NCBI GenBank assembly: GCA_963701375.1
Contig: CAVOZT010000003.1
Location: 1-64,000, forward strand
Origin: CAVXTF01 sp963701375
GTDB taxonomy: Bacteria; Actinomycetota; Acidimicrobiia; Acidimicrobiales; CAVXTF01
DNA: 64,000 bases
Direction of reading: 5' to 3'
Part shown: piece by piece, positions 34,727-44,000 of the stretch
How the letters are laid out: each line of letters opens with the position of its first letter
Numbering within the stretch: position 1 is the stretch's first letter
Position numbers and translations under genes: made by a program
Notes under the pieces: model-generated
Told to the model about the DNA's origin: nothing
Seen by the model: the letters and a program-made list of their open reading frames with translations, nothing else
Databases searched by the model: none

Positions 34727-34884
34727 GAGACACACGCCATTAGTGAATTAGTGAATATCCTGGTATTGCGGCGCAATCAATCCGGCTGAAATCGGCGAGC
34801 AACAGCTTACCTTAGGCCGGTGTTGGATTTGCGCAGCTCCCTTGGAGGCGACGGCCGCGCGCACGAAGCCCTACGTTTTGCGAT

Positions 34885-35745
34885 TCAGGGCAGCGCTCTC
34901 GAGTAAGGATCCTCGACAAGCAGATCCGCCAACGTATCGAGTTGCGACTCGGTCACGCCCGCGCTGAGCGCCCAAGCACGCGGTCCACCGTAAAGCCGAT
35001 CTACACCATCCAGGAATCGTTGCATCGTTTCCGCTTCGACCTTGAATACGGAGGGCGGCAGTTCGTCCATTCGGTCGGCGAAATGAGGGTCTCGACGCAG
35101 GCGACCGATGATCAGGTCCATCCGAGTCTCCGTGAGCACGTAGTCATCGACGATCGCATTGCGCTCGACGCCGACACACCCGAGGACCAACGCGGCAAGG
35201 ACGCCAGTGCGGTCCTTTCCCGCCTGGCAGTGAAAGACGAGCGGGTAGCTTGCCGGATCTGCAATCAGACAAAAGGACTCGAAAAGCGCGGAACTCCCCA
35301 CCTCGAGGTACGACAGATAACGCTCCGCGATGTCTGCAAGTCTGGCCGCCGGCATTGCAAGCTGCTCGCCAGCTTCGCTTTGTTCGCCGTCTCGGCCACC
35401 TCCGGCCTGACCGCGCTGACTGCCCTGACCGCCCTGTTCACCCCGTTCGCCGCCTTCTTCGGGGAGGACAGAGAGATTCACGTAGTGCACCGGCTCAGAA
35501 CGGAGCAGGCCTCGGCCGCTTCGTTCGATCTCCGCCACGGTTCGCAGATCAATGACACTTGCGAGGCCCAGTTCGCGCAGAACCGTCAGATCCGCACGGG
35601 TAAGTTCGTGAAGGGTGTCGCTCCGAAACACACGACCCCAACGAGTAGTTCGCCCGTCCATTGTCGGATATCCGCCAAGATCACGGAAATTGTAGGCGCC
35701 GACCAGTGGTAGTAGGCGTGGAGAACTGTCCATGGTTGTCATCAT
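34885..35745 (-). CDS. Tyrosine/dual-specificity protein phosphatase
   Basis: A 286-residue protein of the bacterial tyrosine phosphatase (MptpB-like) family. The N-terminus has YNFRDLGGYPT and RVFRSDTLHELT, and the active-site loop is FHCQAGKDRTGVLAAL (C-x5-R). VIDLRTVAEIER supports the family. A low-complexity Gly/Gln/Glu-rich insert (EEGGERGEQGGQGSQRG and following, about residues 97-127) lies in a loop and is not normal for the family. Such enzymes dephosphorylate phosphotyrosine proteins or phosphoinositides. Confidence 0.88.
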   Translation of the reverse strand: MMTTMDSSPRLLPLVGAYNFRDLGGYPTMDGRTTRWGRVFRSDTLHELTRADLTVLRELGLASVIDLRTVAEIERSGRGLLRSEPVHYVNLSVLPEEGGERGEQGGQGSQRGQAGGGRDGEQSEAGEQLAMPAARLADIAERYLSYLEVGSSALFESFCLIADPASYPLVFHCQAGKDRTGVLAALVLGCVGVERNAIVDDYVLTETRMDLIIGRLRRDPHFADRMDELPPSVFKVEAETMQRFLDGVDRLYGGPRAWALSAGVTESQLDTLADLLVEDPYSRALP

Positions 35746-35849
35746 GGCTGTTTTGGTGAGCGTTGAGTCATCTCGTTCAGGAGTATGGGGTCACCTTGTC
35801 CGGGAACTCGAGTCATCTCTCACTGAGATACGGCCACGCCTGAAGCCAG

Positions 35850-35888
35850 CAGAAGGGCCCGACCTCTCGATAAGGTCGGGCCCTTCTG
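35850..35888 (-). terminator. Strong intrinsic hairpin downstream of the binding-protein gene
   Basis: A perfect 16-bp stem (CAGAAGGGCCCGACCT at 35850-35865 pairing with 35873-35888) has a 7-base loop. It lies 46 bases beyond the stop of the minus-strand gene ending at 35934. No T-tract follows on either strand, as is common in actinobacteria. Confidence 0.8.
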
Positions 35889-35933
35889 GCATTGAGCTCT
35901 TGCGTTACTGCTTTGATGCGTTACTGCGCCTTA

Positions 35934-37406
35934 TCAGAGGTTCCCGTCGCCGTCGGTGGTGGTGACCCGGCAGAAACCCTTGTCACCTGTGGGCGTCGGT
36001 TCGGCAGCTGCGTAGTTCGCGTCATAGCCTGCGTGGCTGGGGTTTGGCGGTGTCGCTATTCCCGTGTCGCCCATGACCCCCAATGGGATTGGGAAGAACC
36101 CGTTGGCCGTAATCACGGCGTCTATCTCCTGACCGTAGGTTTGACCAGTCGGGCTCAGAGGGTCAACGTCAGCCTGGGATGCCGGGTTGCACAGGAAGCC
36201 GTAGGTCGAAACGAAGTTCTGCACGGCTTGACTCTCGAACGGCGGAAGCCCTCCCGAACTTGCGAACGGCAGGTTGCCGTTCGACCCGTCGGAGTAGACG
36301 TTGTAGAGCTGGCGGTCCAACGGGAACGAGCCGTCCTGGATCGTCGTCTGGCTTGCCGTAACCCCGTTGATCTGCCCGAGCTTCGCCTTTGACCCAGAGC
36401 CTGGGTTTCCGGTCGGCGGCAGGCCTGCACAAACTCCAGCTGGGCACAGCAACGAGAACTTCCCGAAAGAGAAGAAGAAAATCGCGTTGCACATGACCTC
36501 TTGAGTGGTCGGGTTTGTGCCGAACGCAGCCGGGTTGGATGCGATGTCGCTGACCTCGTTCTCGAAGATATCGAAGTCGGCTACCGGCAAGCTCGTACGT
36601 GTCGCCGTTGCGGTGACCCCGCCGTAAGGGAAGCTTCCGGTCAACGCGAGGTCGGCAGCCCATGTTCCCTCGGTACCGGAACCCGACTGGGCGATGAAGA
36701 CGTCGATCGGGGCGTTCAACCCCCCGACTGTGCTCCAGTTGGTGATCGTGCCTTCGTAGATACCGGCGAGCTGTGAGGTCGACAGGTTGTTTACCAAGGC
36801 GGACGGAGTGGTGGTGGACGCCGTTGAGGTGCACGTCGTGTGCTTCACCTTGGTGAAGTGGAACCACGGAACCGCGTCCTCGGCGTAGGCGACGAAGTTC
36901 AACCCACTCTTGTCGCTCGAACCCGTGGTGACCGCCGCCCTCGACGAACGGGCGAAGTCGGTCTTTGCAATCAGGTTGTTCGGCGGATTAGGAGGCGTGT
37001 CGGACCCCTCGAGTTCTAGGCCCTTGATGCCGTTTCCTGATCCGAGAGCCGGCTCCTGCCACACGACGTCGTTGTACGGATTCAGAGGCGAGTAAGTAAG
37101 CGTGTAGCCGTTCTCGTCTCCGGGTGCCGCAGTCGTGTACGAACTGGCACAGGCGTAGTTCAGCTCCTGGCTGGTTGCCTGGTTCGCCGCAAGCAGGTTG
37201 CAACCAGGTGCGGAATTGTAAAGGTCGGAGAGACCCTGCATCATCGTGTAGGTCGTGTTAGACCCACCGCCGTTGAGGGAGCTGTTCCCGGCTGCGACTG
37301 TGGACGCGCCAGCCGGCACCCCAGTCCCGATGGCGATGAGAGAAGCGCCTATTACGGCGCATACCGTCACGGCTCTCCGCCGGTACCTCCCGAGCATCAT
37401 GCGCAT
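35934..37406 (-). CDS. Secreted phosphate-binding-like (PstS-related) protein
   Basis: A 490-residue protein. The N-terminus RRRAVTVCAVIGASLIAIGT is a signal peptide ending near VPAGAS. The mature part shows PstS-like elements: NGGGSNTTYTMMQGLSDLY, a ligand-site-like SQAGSGTEGT equivalent (FIAQSGSGTEGTWAADL) and VAYAEDAVPWFHFT. Compared with a typical ~370-residue PstS it is longer, and unlike the two binding proteins upstream it has no C-terminal helix. It is separated from the main pst operon by a 428-base gap and ends at a strong hairpin. Confidence 0.75.
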   Translation of the reverse strand: MRMMLGRYRRRAVTVCAVIGASLIAIGTGVPAGASTVAAGNSSLNGGGSNTTYTMMQGLSDLYNSAPGCNLLAANQATSQELNYACASSYTTAAPGDENGYTLTYSPLNPYNDVVWQEPALGSGNGIKGLELEGSDTPPNPPNNLIAKTDFARSSRAAVTTGSSDKSGLNFVAYAEDAVPWFHFTKVKHTTCTSTASTTTPSALVNNLSTSQLAGIYEGTITNWSTVGGLNAPIDVFIAQSGSGTEGTWAADLALTGSFPYGGVTATATRTSLPVADFDIFENEVSDIASNPAAFGTNPTTQEVMCNAIFFFSFGKFSLLCPAGVCAGLPPTGNPGSGSKAKLGQINGVTASQTTIQDGSFPLDRQLYNVYSDGSNGNLPFASSGGLPPFESQAVQNFVSTYGFLCNPASQADVDPLSPTGQTYGQEIDAVITANGFFPIPLGVMGDTGIATPPNPSHAGYDANYAAAEPTPTGDKGFCRVTTTDGDGNL

Positions 37407-37834
37407 GTTTGGAGCCTCCTTGTAGGCATTTCAGGCGTGGTGCGGACGCGGCGCTCTGCCACGATCAAGCTGTCCACGAGCCGCACGTTACGAATCGAAG
37501 ATGAACTGTCTGTGACCGTTTGGTCCCAGATGAGCAAACTCTTGATGATCGCTTGGTGTCGGTCCTGAGCAACTTTCGTCACGATTTGATCAGGCACAAC
37601 ACCCGCAACAGACCTGTCCCTTTTGCGGCCTTCGCTGTTCGCGGTTACCTCACTCGACGAAACGTAGTCACCACGTAAAGCGAAGCGTATTTCACCAAGG
37701 TTTTCCGGTTCGAACGCTTACCCCTAACCATTCAACCATTCCCCGAGGAGTGCCGTTTCGGCGCGTGCTCATGCGTATATCTCGACCGTATCGGTCGGGC
37801 CGTCAATGGGTCTGGTCGTCAATAATTCGCGTCG
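37407..37834. other. 428-base intergenic region; no gene seen
   Basis: This gap separates the lipoprotein gene (37835, same strand, upstream) from the secreted binding-protein gene (start 37406). GGAGCC just upstream of 37406 on the minus strand is a plausible ribosome site. I expected a PhoP-type direct repeat here but found none that convinced me. No tRNA, repeat or open frame with coding character was recognised. Confidence 0.5.
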
Positions 37835-38458
37835 TCAATGGGTAGTGGTAGTCGTCGCGCCCGGAATGACAATCGGCGTAGGCGCCTGCAGGATCAGCAG
37901 GGCATGGAGGCCAGACGCCGAATGGTAGGTATACGAGCCGCCAAAAGGCGATTTCCAGACGAACTGCCACCCTGACGGGATCACCGTGGAACTCACCGGA
38001 ATGTGATCAAAAATGATCTTCTGCGGACGGCCGGAGAGATTGGTCCAGGTGATAGGCAGCTTGTCATTTGCGTACAGCGTGTTCGGCCACAAACCCGTCG
38101 CCTTGATGATGATCTGCTGTCCAGTACCGATGTACTGCGTGATCGGGACCTCGGGATGCTCCCTCGGAACGGTCGTCGGTGTTTCAGGCGCTGACACAAG
38201 GTGACCGGGGGGGTAAGCCGAAGCAGGCCCGTCCGGGGAAGTCGAAGTCGTCGGGCCGATGGCAGACGAGCTCGTGGTTGATCCCTGAGACGAGGGGTCG
38301 GATTTTGTGGCGCCACACGACGCTAGAACAGCTGCCGCCATGAGCAGTGCAGCTGCTCGCGCAATCGAGAGGGCATGCCGACGGTGGCGAGCGATGTCAG
38401 ATCGTTGCAAGGGTTCAGATCGTTGGAAGGGTAAAACCATCGGAGTACCTCGTTGCAT
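37835..38458 (-). CDS. Secreted lipoprotein with a cupredoxin-like domain lacking the copper Cys
   Basis: A 207-residue protein; ATG 38440 is an alternative start. A lipoprotein signal (ARAAALLMAAAVLASCGA) gives lipidation at Cys ~48. A Ser/Thr/Pro-rich linker leads to a C-terminal beta domain with LPITWTNLSGRPQKIIFDH and FGGSYTYHSASGLHALLI. That pattern resembles a plastocyanin-like fold (WxN..H; TYxC..H), but the usual Cys is Ser. Probably surface-exposed. Last gene of the pst-linked operon, 49 bases after the sortase-like gene. Confidence 0.6.
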   Translation of the reverse strand: MQRGTPMVLPFQRSEPLQRSDIARHRRHALSIARAAALLMAAAVLASCGATKSDPSSQGSTTSSSAIGPTTSTSPDGPASAYPPGHLVSAPETPTTVPREHPEVPITQYIGTGQQIIIKATGLWPNTLYANDKLPITWTNLSGRPQKIIFDHIPVSSTVIPSGWQFVWKSPFGGSYTYHSASGLHALLILQAPTPIVIPGATTTTTH

Positions 38459-38507
38459 TTGAAGGTCGCCAGAAGTTCGCAGATTGTTGCAGGGTTTTTC
38501 CTCGGAA

Positions 38508-39650
38508 CTACTTCAGGCTCCTTAAAGCGTTCAACGGTAGGCATCGAGCGAGACTCTCGCATGCAAATAGACCGCAGGCGAGAAGCACCGGCGCCGCCAG
38601 CAGCCACGACACCCAGGTCTGACGCGTCTTGCGGACGGCGAACACCATCAATGCGAGAACGGCAACGAACGCGATTCCCCATAGCCCAGCTGGGATTCCT
38701 GCAGCGGGATCACCTGAGAAGCTCGGCAACGGATAGCGACTTGTCGAGTTTCCCGCAGAAGTGGCGGGCTGGCCCGCGATACGAGCGATCACGACCAGCC
38801 GGCCAGTTGGCAACCAAGAAGAGTTGGAGGTTACGAGAGTGAGCCAGCTCCGACCGTAGGAAGGTACGGAGATCGAGCCCTGATCAATCGTCCCCACGCT
38901 TGTGACCAGATACTTGAACGAACCGGCACCGTCGACAACAGCGATGGTGTCACCGGGCTTCAAACTCGAGAGGCGACCGAAAGGTGCGCCGAAACTAACG
39001 CGACGACCGGCTATCACGGCATTCCCCGGCTCCCCGGGAACGACTGATCCGCTTGAAGCAATGGCAAGCCCGGGCCCGATCTGCAGGTCCGCTGCGGTTG
39101 TTCCCTCGACAACCCCTACGTGAAGCGAGATCGCAGGTATGTCCAGGATGGCCACAGCTTGACCGTTTCGAGGCTTTGCACCTGAAGCGAGGCTGAAGAC
39201 TGCGCGCGGGTTGCCCGTCACGGTATGGAGTAGCTGATTTTGGCTCCGAGCGCCGGTGAGAGCCGAAAAAACGTACAAATAGAGGAGAAAAAGAGCCAGC
39301 AAGATTCCGAAAACAGTGATCGAGAATCCGACAAACTCGGACTTCCGATAACTCGGAGACACGATGGGCGACTTTTGAATTTGGCCGGCTCCGTTGACGC
39401 TACTGATTTGCGCCGGTGCGAGCTCTTCGTCCCCAATGCGGGCACCAGAGGGTGCGGACTCGGGCGCAGCGGTAGAGACGACTGGGGGCGCGGCCTGGTC
39501 GGGCGGCCGCGGAAGCACGGTTGTCTTACCTCCCGTCGCAGAAGTGTGACCACGCGTCATCGCTTCGTTCCCACCTGTAAAGGCGTCATGGGACGAAACT
39601 CCACCGGATCGACGTGACTCGACAGCTGATCGTTCATCGCTCGGTGTCAT
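38508..39650 (-). CDS. Sortase-fold membrane protein with both catalytic His and Cys replaced
   Basis: 380 residues from ATG 39650, which lies 7 bases after the stop of the preceding gene. Residues 1-105 are a Pro/Ser-rich cytoplasmic part, followed by a helix ~107-131. A sortase-like beta domain covers ~155-292, with LDIPAISLHVGVVEGTT, NAVIAGRRVSFGAPFGRLSS, LKPGDTIAVVDGAGSFKYLV and WLTLVTSNSSWLPTGRLVVI. Two C-terminal helices (~322-340, ~349-367) follow. Where class D/E sortases have GHR, this has GRR (R216); where they have TTC, it has VTS (S275); the Arg (R284) remains. Transpeptidation is not expected. It lies in the pst operon. Confidence 0.8.
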   Translation of the reverse strand: MTPSDERSAVESRRSGGVSSHDAFTGGNEAMTRGHTSATGGKTTVLPRPPDQAAPPVVSTAAPESAPSGARIGDEELAPAQISSVNGAGQIQKSPIVSPSYRKSEFVGFSITVFGILLALFLLYLYVFSALTGARSQNQLLHTVTGNPRAVFSLASGAKPRNGQAVAILDIPAISLHVGVVEGTTAADLQIGPGLAIASSGSVVPGEPGNAVIAGRRVSFGAPFGRLSSLKPGDTIAVVDGAGSFKYLVTSVGTIDQGSISVPSYGRSWLTLVTSNSSWLPTGRLVVIARIAGQPATSAGNSTSRYPLPSFSGDPAAGIPAGLWGIAFVAVLALMVFAVRKTRQTWVSWLLAAPVLLACGLFACESLARCLPLNALRSLK

Positions 39651-39657
39651 AGGTGGT

Positions 39658-42153
39658 TCACGCTTTCGAGTGTGCTCGTAGGAGTTTGCGGCGGGCACGC
39701 GGAGCAAGAACGACGAGCGGACCGACTATCAAACCGAGCAACGCAGCGCCCCCGAGGCCAGCCAGGATAAAGCGTTCGGTCCCTTCTGCGAGGGCCAGGA
39801 TCGTCGGCGCGAAGCCTCGCCCCGGTCCCTTGCTCGCAGGAGTTGGCGTAGTGCCGGTCGGGGTAGTTGACCTCGTGATGTGGGTCCCTCCAGACGCCGT
39901 GACTGCGGGAACCGCAGTGGTCGGCGTGACTCCGAGACGCAACCTTATGTTGGTCGTCACCTTCGGCTGCCCCGACGAATATCCGGATCCGGACGATCCC
40001 TTGGAGCCCGTGGACCCAGGTGAGCCTCCCGGGCCCTTGTGACCGGGTCCCTTTGATCCACCAGGGCTCGACGGCAGCCGCGGAGTGGGTCCGTTGCACG
40101 TCTTCTCCGTGTTCGGGAAGGCTGCCGAGATCTCGGCCCGCGCCGTGTTGTACAGGCTGTCGGGGAGTGGAACATACCCGGCGGGCAGGGCGAGGCTTCC
40201 TCCAGCGTGCGAGTAGCAGACGAGGTTCGTCAGCAGGTCGCCCTCGGCCTGAGCGCTCGCAGCCGATAGAGATGCGCTTGTCGAGACCGCTGCGTAGGTC
40301 ACGAGCGGCATCGGATACGCGGCGGCATCCGAAGGGTTGCTGTAGTTGTACTTCAAGACTCCGTTCGATCCTGAAGTCGCATCCGCGAGGGCTGCATCTA
40401 TCGAGGCTTGCGAAGGCGCTACGAAATTCCCAGCGGCATTCTGCATGCTTGACGAATTGAGGCCGAAGTATGCCGCCTCCGACCAGTCCATCGCGCCGAA
40501 TCCTGCCAACGTGCGCGAACCGGGAGGGGGCTGTGCTCCACCGTTGTACGCGTATCCCCTGATCCTGTACGCCTGTAGAGCTGGTGTGGAGTCGAAGCTG
40601 TACTGCCCGGTCGACGCTGCAAGAACAGGAAGTGTCGGGTATGGATTACACGTCGGGTACGGCCACTTTGCCGAGGGGTCGTTCACCGGCGGCCATGCGA
40701 TACCTGCAGGAGGCGCGGTCGTGAGCGTCTTCGAAGCTGTGTTCTGGTCGGTCACCTGCACTGGTGTGGGGACAGGTTTGCGATTCACCTTCAAATTCAC
40801 CGTCACGGTGAACGGGGGATTTGGGGCGCTGCACAACCAGTCGGTCACCTGGTAGCTAGAACCGCTCTCGGTACTCGAGAAGAACATGCCGTACGCCTGC
40901 GGGCCGTTCACTCCTGAAGGCACTGGATTCAAGAAGTCGAAAGTGTCGTAGTTCGCGGGCGTTGTCGTGTCGCCTGGCTTGGTGCCGCACAGGTAGATCT
41001 GTTTGCACACGAGCGGCGGCATGATGAGATCCGAGTTGTAGCCTTGCGAGTACCCGCTCGATATGAGCCCGGCAACCATGTTCGGTGTGAGGTTGTACGC
41101 GCTGACCGGGTATGGCTGACTGGCACTCGAGTTGTAGTCGCCGGCCAAGAAAGCCACCACGGTGGCGGAGACGGCGACCGGGATATAACGGACCTTGAGC
41201 TTCGCGAGCTCAGACTGTTCCGTCGCATTCTGCGGTTCATCGGTGAAGACGAGCGGCGTATTCCCCGACACCAGCGAATTCACGACCTGACCGGTGTTGT
41301 TGGCCGTATTCAGGTCGGAGACTCCACTGTCCTTGCTGCAAGTTGCGTCCACTGCAGCGGGAAGGAAATGCTCCAGGCTGTAGGCGCTGTCACTGCTCAC
41401 CAAAGGATCGGTCTTCGGGCAACCGCTTCCGATTGTTGCGAAGGTGATCGGGGCTATCGCGGTGTTCGACATGCTTTCGGTAGTAGCCAGGTTTCCCCCG
41501 GGAAGATCCTCGACCTCGATCCCGCAATAGTCGGGGCCGTTGTCACAGAAGAACGGGGTCTTGGGATTGTTGTTCGAGATGATCGGGCTCGCCCCGATCG
41601 GCTTGTTACCCTGCCCTGAGGCGTCGAATTGCGTCGGATAGCTGGCACCAACTGTGCCTGCAGGGGTGACAGGCACGACGATCGGGTTGACGATCACCTG
41701 TTCGGGATCGAGGCCGTAGGCACATTGAGGGTCCCCGCCCGGAACGATCGTCGGGGGGTTGGTGATCGGACAGAAAGCGATCCTTACCGAGTCGGTCGGG
41801 GGGAAGTTCTGCATCGACAGGTACACGTACTCACCATTGCCGACGTTCGTAGTGGGTCCGACCGTGACCGTGGGACATGACGAGGTGCACGAAGAAGGGA
41901 TCGTTATGGTCACGCACTGCGAGACCCCGCCCGGACACGCGACGGGAGGAGTGACGGCTCCTGCCGCGGAATGAAGCAATCCCCCTGCCGGAGTCGAGAA
42001 CAGGACAGCAGAGGCGACGAACAATGCCGCGGCATACCGTCCGAGCGGCGCTCTCGCTCTACTGAGTTCGTTGCGACCAGTCGTCCGAGCCCAGCGACTT
42101 CGGATCGCCGAGTGCCAGCTCATCCGGGTCCTCGTGTGCTTCGCTCTTGTCAT
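39658..42153 (-). CDS. Large membrane-anchored PstS-related surface protein
   Basis: About 831 residues from ATG 42153, which has GAGGTGAGGG just upstream. A signal segment (RYAAALFVASAVLFSTPAGG) leads into an extracellular region with paired Cys (CPGGVSQC, CTSSC) and binding-protein-like sequences such as DLNTANNTGQVVNSLVSGNT and YFGLNSSSMQNAAGNFV. A Gly/Ser/Pro/Lys-rich linker (~690-770) precedes a C-terminal helix (FILAGLGGAALLGLIVGPLV) and a basic tail. This is the layout of a cell-wall-sorted protein, but I see no LPxTG-like motif. It follows pstS by 10 bases. Confidence 0.7.
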   Translation of the reverse strand: MTRAKHTRTRMSWHSAIRSRWARTTGRNELSRARAPLGRYAAALFVASAVLFSTPAGGLLHSAAGAVTPPVACPGGVSQCVTITIPSSCTSSCPTVTVGPTTNVGNGEYVYLSMQNFPPTDSVRIAFCPITNPPTIVPGGDPQCAYGLDPEQVIVNPIVVPVTPAGTVGASYPTQFDASGQGNKPIGASPIISNNNPKTPFFCDNGPDYCGIEVEDLPGGNLATTESMSNTAIAPITFATIGSGCPKTDPLVSSDSAYSLEHFLPAAVDATCSKDSGVSDLNTANNTGQVVNSLVSGNTPLVFTDEPQNATEQSELAKLKVRYIPVAVSATVVAFLAGDYNSSASQPYPVSAYNLTPNMVAGLISSGYSQGYNSDLIMPPLVCKQIYLCGTKPGDTTTPANYDTFDFLNPVPSGVNGPQAYGMFFSSTESGSSYQVTDWLCSAPNPPFTVTVNLKVNRKPVPTPVQVTDQNTASKTLTTAPPAGIAWPPVNDPSAKWPYPTCNPYPTLPVLAASTGQYSFDSTPALQAYRIRGYAYNGGAQPPPGSRTLAGFGAMDWSEAAYFGLNSSSMQNAAGNFVAPSQASIDAALADATSGSNGVLKYNYSNPSDAAAYPMPLVTYAAVSTSASLSAASAQAEGDLLTNLVCYSHAGGSLALPAGYVPLPDSLYNTARAEISAAFPNTEKTCNGPTPRLPSSPGGSKGPGHKGPGGSPGSTGSKGSSGSGYSSGQPKVTTNIRLRLGVTPTTAVPAVTASGGTHITRSTTPTGTTPTPASKGPGRGFAPTILALAEGTERFILAGLGGAALLGLIVGPLVVLAPRARRKLLRAHSKA

Positions 42154-42163
42154 CACCCTCACC

Positions 42164-43972
42164 TCAGGTTTCCGCCGGAGCGGTGACAGAGGGACGATTT
42201 GCGCCACGCCGTCTTCGCCTTACGAGGGCCAGAACGGGAACGAGGATCGCTCCCGCGAACACCGCGCACCACGCGATGATCTCCACGACCGGAGACGCGA
42301 ATCCGAGTGCGCTGAACGCCGCCGCCCTCAGCTCGTTGGCCCGGAGGAAACTGTTGGGACCGCTCGCCGACGTGCCCTTATGGTGCGCAAGGTATTTATT
42401 CGCACCACTCAAAGAGGGGTTCCCGGTCGGCGAAGTGCCATGGCTGCCAGATGCCCCTCGGCTCCCGCTCTTGCCGCCGCCGGTTGTCCCAGTCGGCCCG
42501 CCCCCCTGAGAACCCGAACCGGTACCGGGAGGACCCGAAGAACCATGTGACCCGCCTCCTCCGGTCGAGCCTCCGCCGCCATTCCCGCCGCCTCCAGAGT
42601 TCGGCCCCGGACCACCCCCCGGAGTGCCGTGGGGTTGTCCGATCACCGACGGCTCACCGGGCAGCGGGGTCTGACCGTCCACGTAGGGGTTCTTGCAGTT
42701 CGTAGAAGTAACCGTTCCAGGGTCCTGACCGCCCGGCAGTCGTCCGATCGCGTTGAAGTCCTCTTGAACAAGGTTGGGAGGAAGAGGTGAGTATCCGAGC
42801 TGAGCCATCTGGTCCTGACCCGCGCAAGCGAGGAAGTCGACGAACTGACCGAGCGCTTGACCCTTTGCGGGAGGAAAGGAGGTTGAGCCACTCGGCCCAC
42901 TGCATTTCGTCGGCGGCTTCTGGGCTGCGGCGAGCGCCGGAGAACACGGTGTCACGACGTAGCTGTAGGACGAGACCGGATAGGCGTTCGGAAGCGTATT
43001 CGTGTACACGCCTGTCAGGTTCTGAGTCAGGTCCGCGTAGAGAACCGCTTTCTCGAGAGCCGTTGCGTCGTTGACCGACGTCGGCTGCACGGCGTTACCC
43101 GCTTGGTTGACGACCGAGGCGACCGGGTCGTTGTGGGAGATAGCGTAAGCGGTCTCGACGTAGGTGATTGCTCCGTTGCTGGAGGCCGCAGCAACGTAGT
43201 TTGCTGCGTTGTCAGATCCGTTCTGCCCGATCATGTCTCCGGCGCTCCAACCCGGGTAGTTCGTCAAATTCGGGTTTTGCCCGGGAGAGGGCCAGGACGC
43301 AGACGGCTGGCCGACGGCTATACCCGCCTGCATGGCGTTCTGGAAGTTGCTGAAGTCGGATCCGTCCATGTGGAGCAGGTAGTCGGAGAGCAGATAGTTC
43401 TCCCCCGCGGCGTCGACACGGTAGACAGCGAGGATTTTCGTCGGAGGTAGATTCCCGGCGAGCTGAGGATTGAATTTGGCGATCTCCGGGTCGTTCCACG
43501 TCGTGATATGCCCGCTGAATATGCCCTCGATCAGCTGTGGGGTGAGAACGAGATTCTTGATCGGCTGGCCGGTTTGGAGGCCGTTGACGTTGTACATGAA
43601 TGCCAACGCACCGGCGACGTCAGGCATGTACTGGTAAGGCGCGTTCGGCAACGAGGTCGCCTGACCCGAGCTGTAGGGGATGTCGGAAGCGCCGAAATCG
43701 ATTTGGTTCTGAGCGAAGTTGTCGAGCCCGATGACCGACGACGACACCTGCCAGTTGATGTTGAGTCCGTACAACGTCGCCGACTCACCGACCCACTGCT
43801 GAAATGCGATCCCGGCAAAGCTCGATCCTGTTACCTGCAACGACGGGGAGGCAGCAGCCTCGGTGGCCCGTGCGACGGCCGCGAAAAGCGCCACCCCGCT
43901 CGCCAGGACGAGCGCCGCAATTCTCAGGCGCGCGACTCGTGTTCTTCCGAGCACGCGCATAGTTCTCGTCAT
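42164..43972 (-). CDS. pstS: Phosphate ABC transporter substrate-binding protein, C-terminally anchored
   Basis: About 602 residues from ATG 43972 with GGAGAG upstream. After a signal peptide (IAALVLASGVALFAAVARAT), the PstS domain shows LQVTGSSFAGIAFQQWV, IDFGASDIPYSSGQ, FSGHITTWNDPEI and the phosphate-loop area VYRVDAAGENYLLSDYL. A ~110-residue Gly/Ser-rich linker precedes a C-terminal helix (VVEIIAWCAVFAGAILVPVL) and an Arg-rich tail. Most PstS proteins are lipoproteins anchored at the N-terminus; this one is tethered at the C-terminus and has no lipobox. It starts 28 bases after pstB. Confidence 0.88.
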   Translation of the reverse strand: MTRTMRVLGRTRVARLRIAALVLASGVALFAAVARATEAAASPSLQVTGSSFAGIAFQQWVGESATLYGLNINWQVSSSVIGLDNFAQNQIDFGASDIPYSSGQATSLPNAPYQYMPDVAGALAFMYNVNGLQTGQPIKNLVLTPQLIEGIFSGHITTWNDPEIAKFNPQLAGNLPPTKILAVYRVDAAGENYLLSDYLLHMDGSDFSNFQNAMQAGIAVGQPSASWPSPGQNPNLTNYPGWSAGDMIGQNGSDNAANYVAAASSNGAITYVETAYAISHNDPVASVVNQAGNAVQPTSVNDATALEKAVLYADLTQNLTGVYTNTLPNAYPVSSYSYVVTPCSPALAAAQKPPTKCSGPSGSTSFPPAKGQALGQFVDFLACAGQDQMAQLGYSPLPPNLVQEDFNAIGRLPGGQDPGTVTSTNCKNPYVDGQTPLPGEPSVIGQPHGTPGGGPGPNSGGGGNGGGGSTGGGGSHGSSGPPGTGSGSQGGGPTGTTGGGKSGSRGASGSHGTSPTGNPSLSGANKYLAHHKGTSASGPNSFLRANELRAAAFSALGFASPVVEIIAWCAVFAGAILVPVLALVRRRRRGANRPSVTAPAET

Positions 43973-44000
43973 AGCTGGTGCTCTCCGCGGACTAGTCGGG

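Noticed and set aside
34567..34776. 69-residue minus-strand frame rich in Ser, Arg and Cys
   Set aside because: Composition is atypical; a different frame in the same place looks more protein-like.
37407..37834. Possible PHO box upstream of the third binding-protein gene
   Set aside because: Some GTTC-like words occur (for example GTTCGAACCGG), but no pair has the 11-base spacing with acceptable half-sites.
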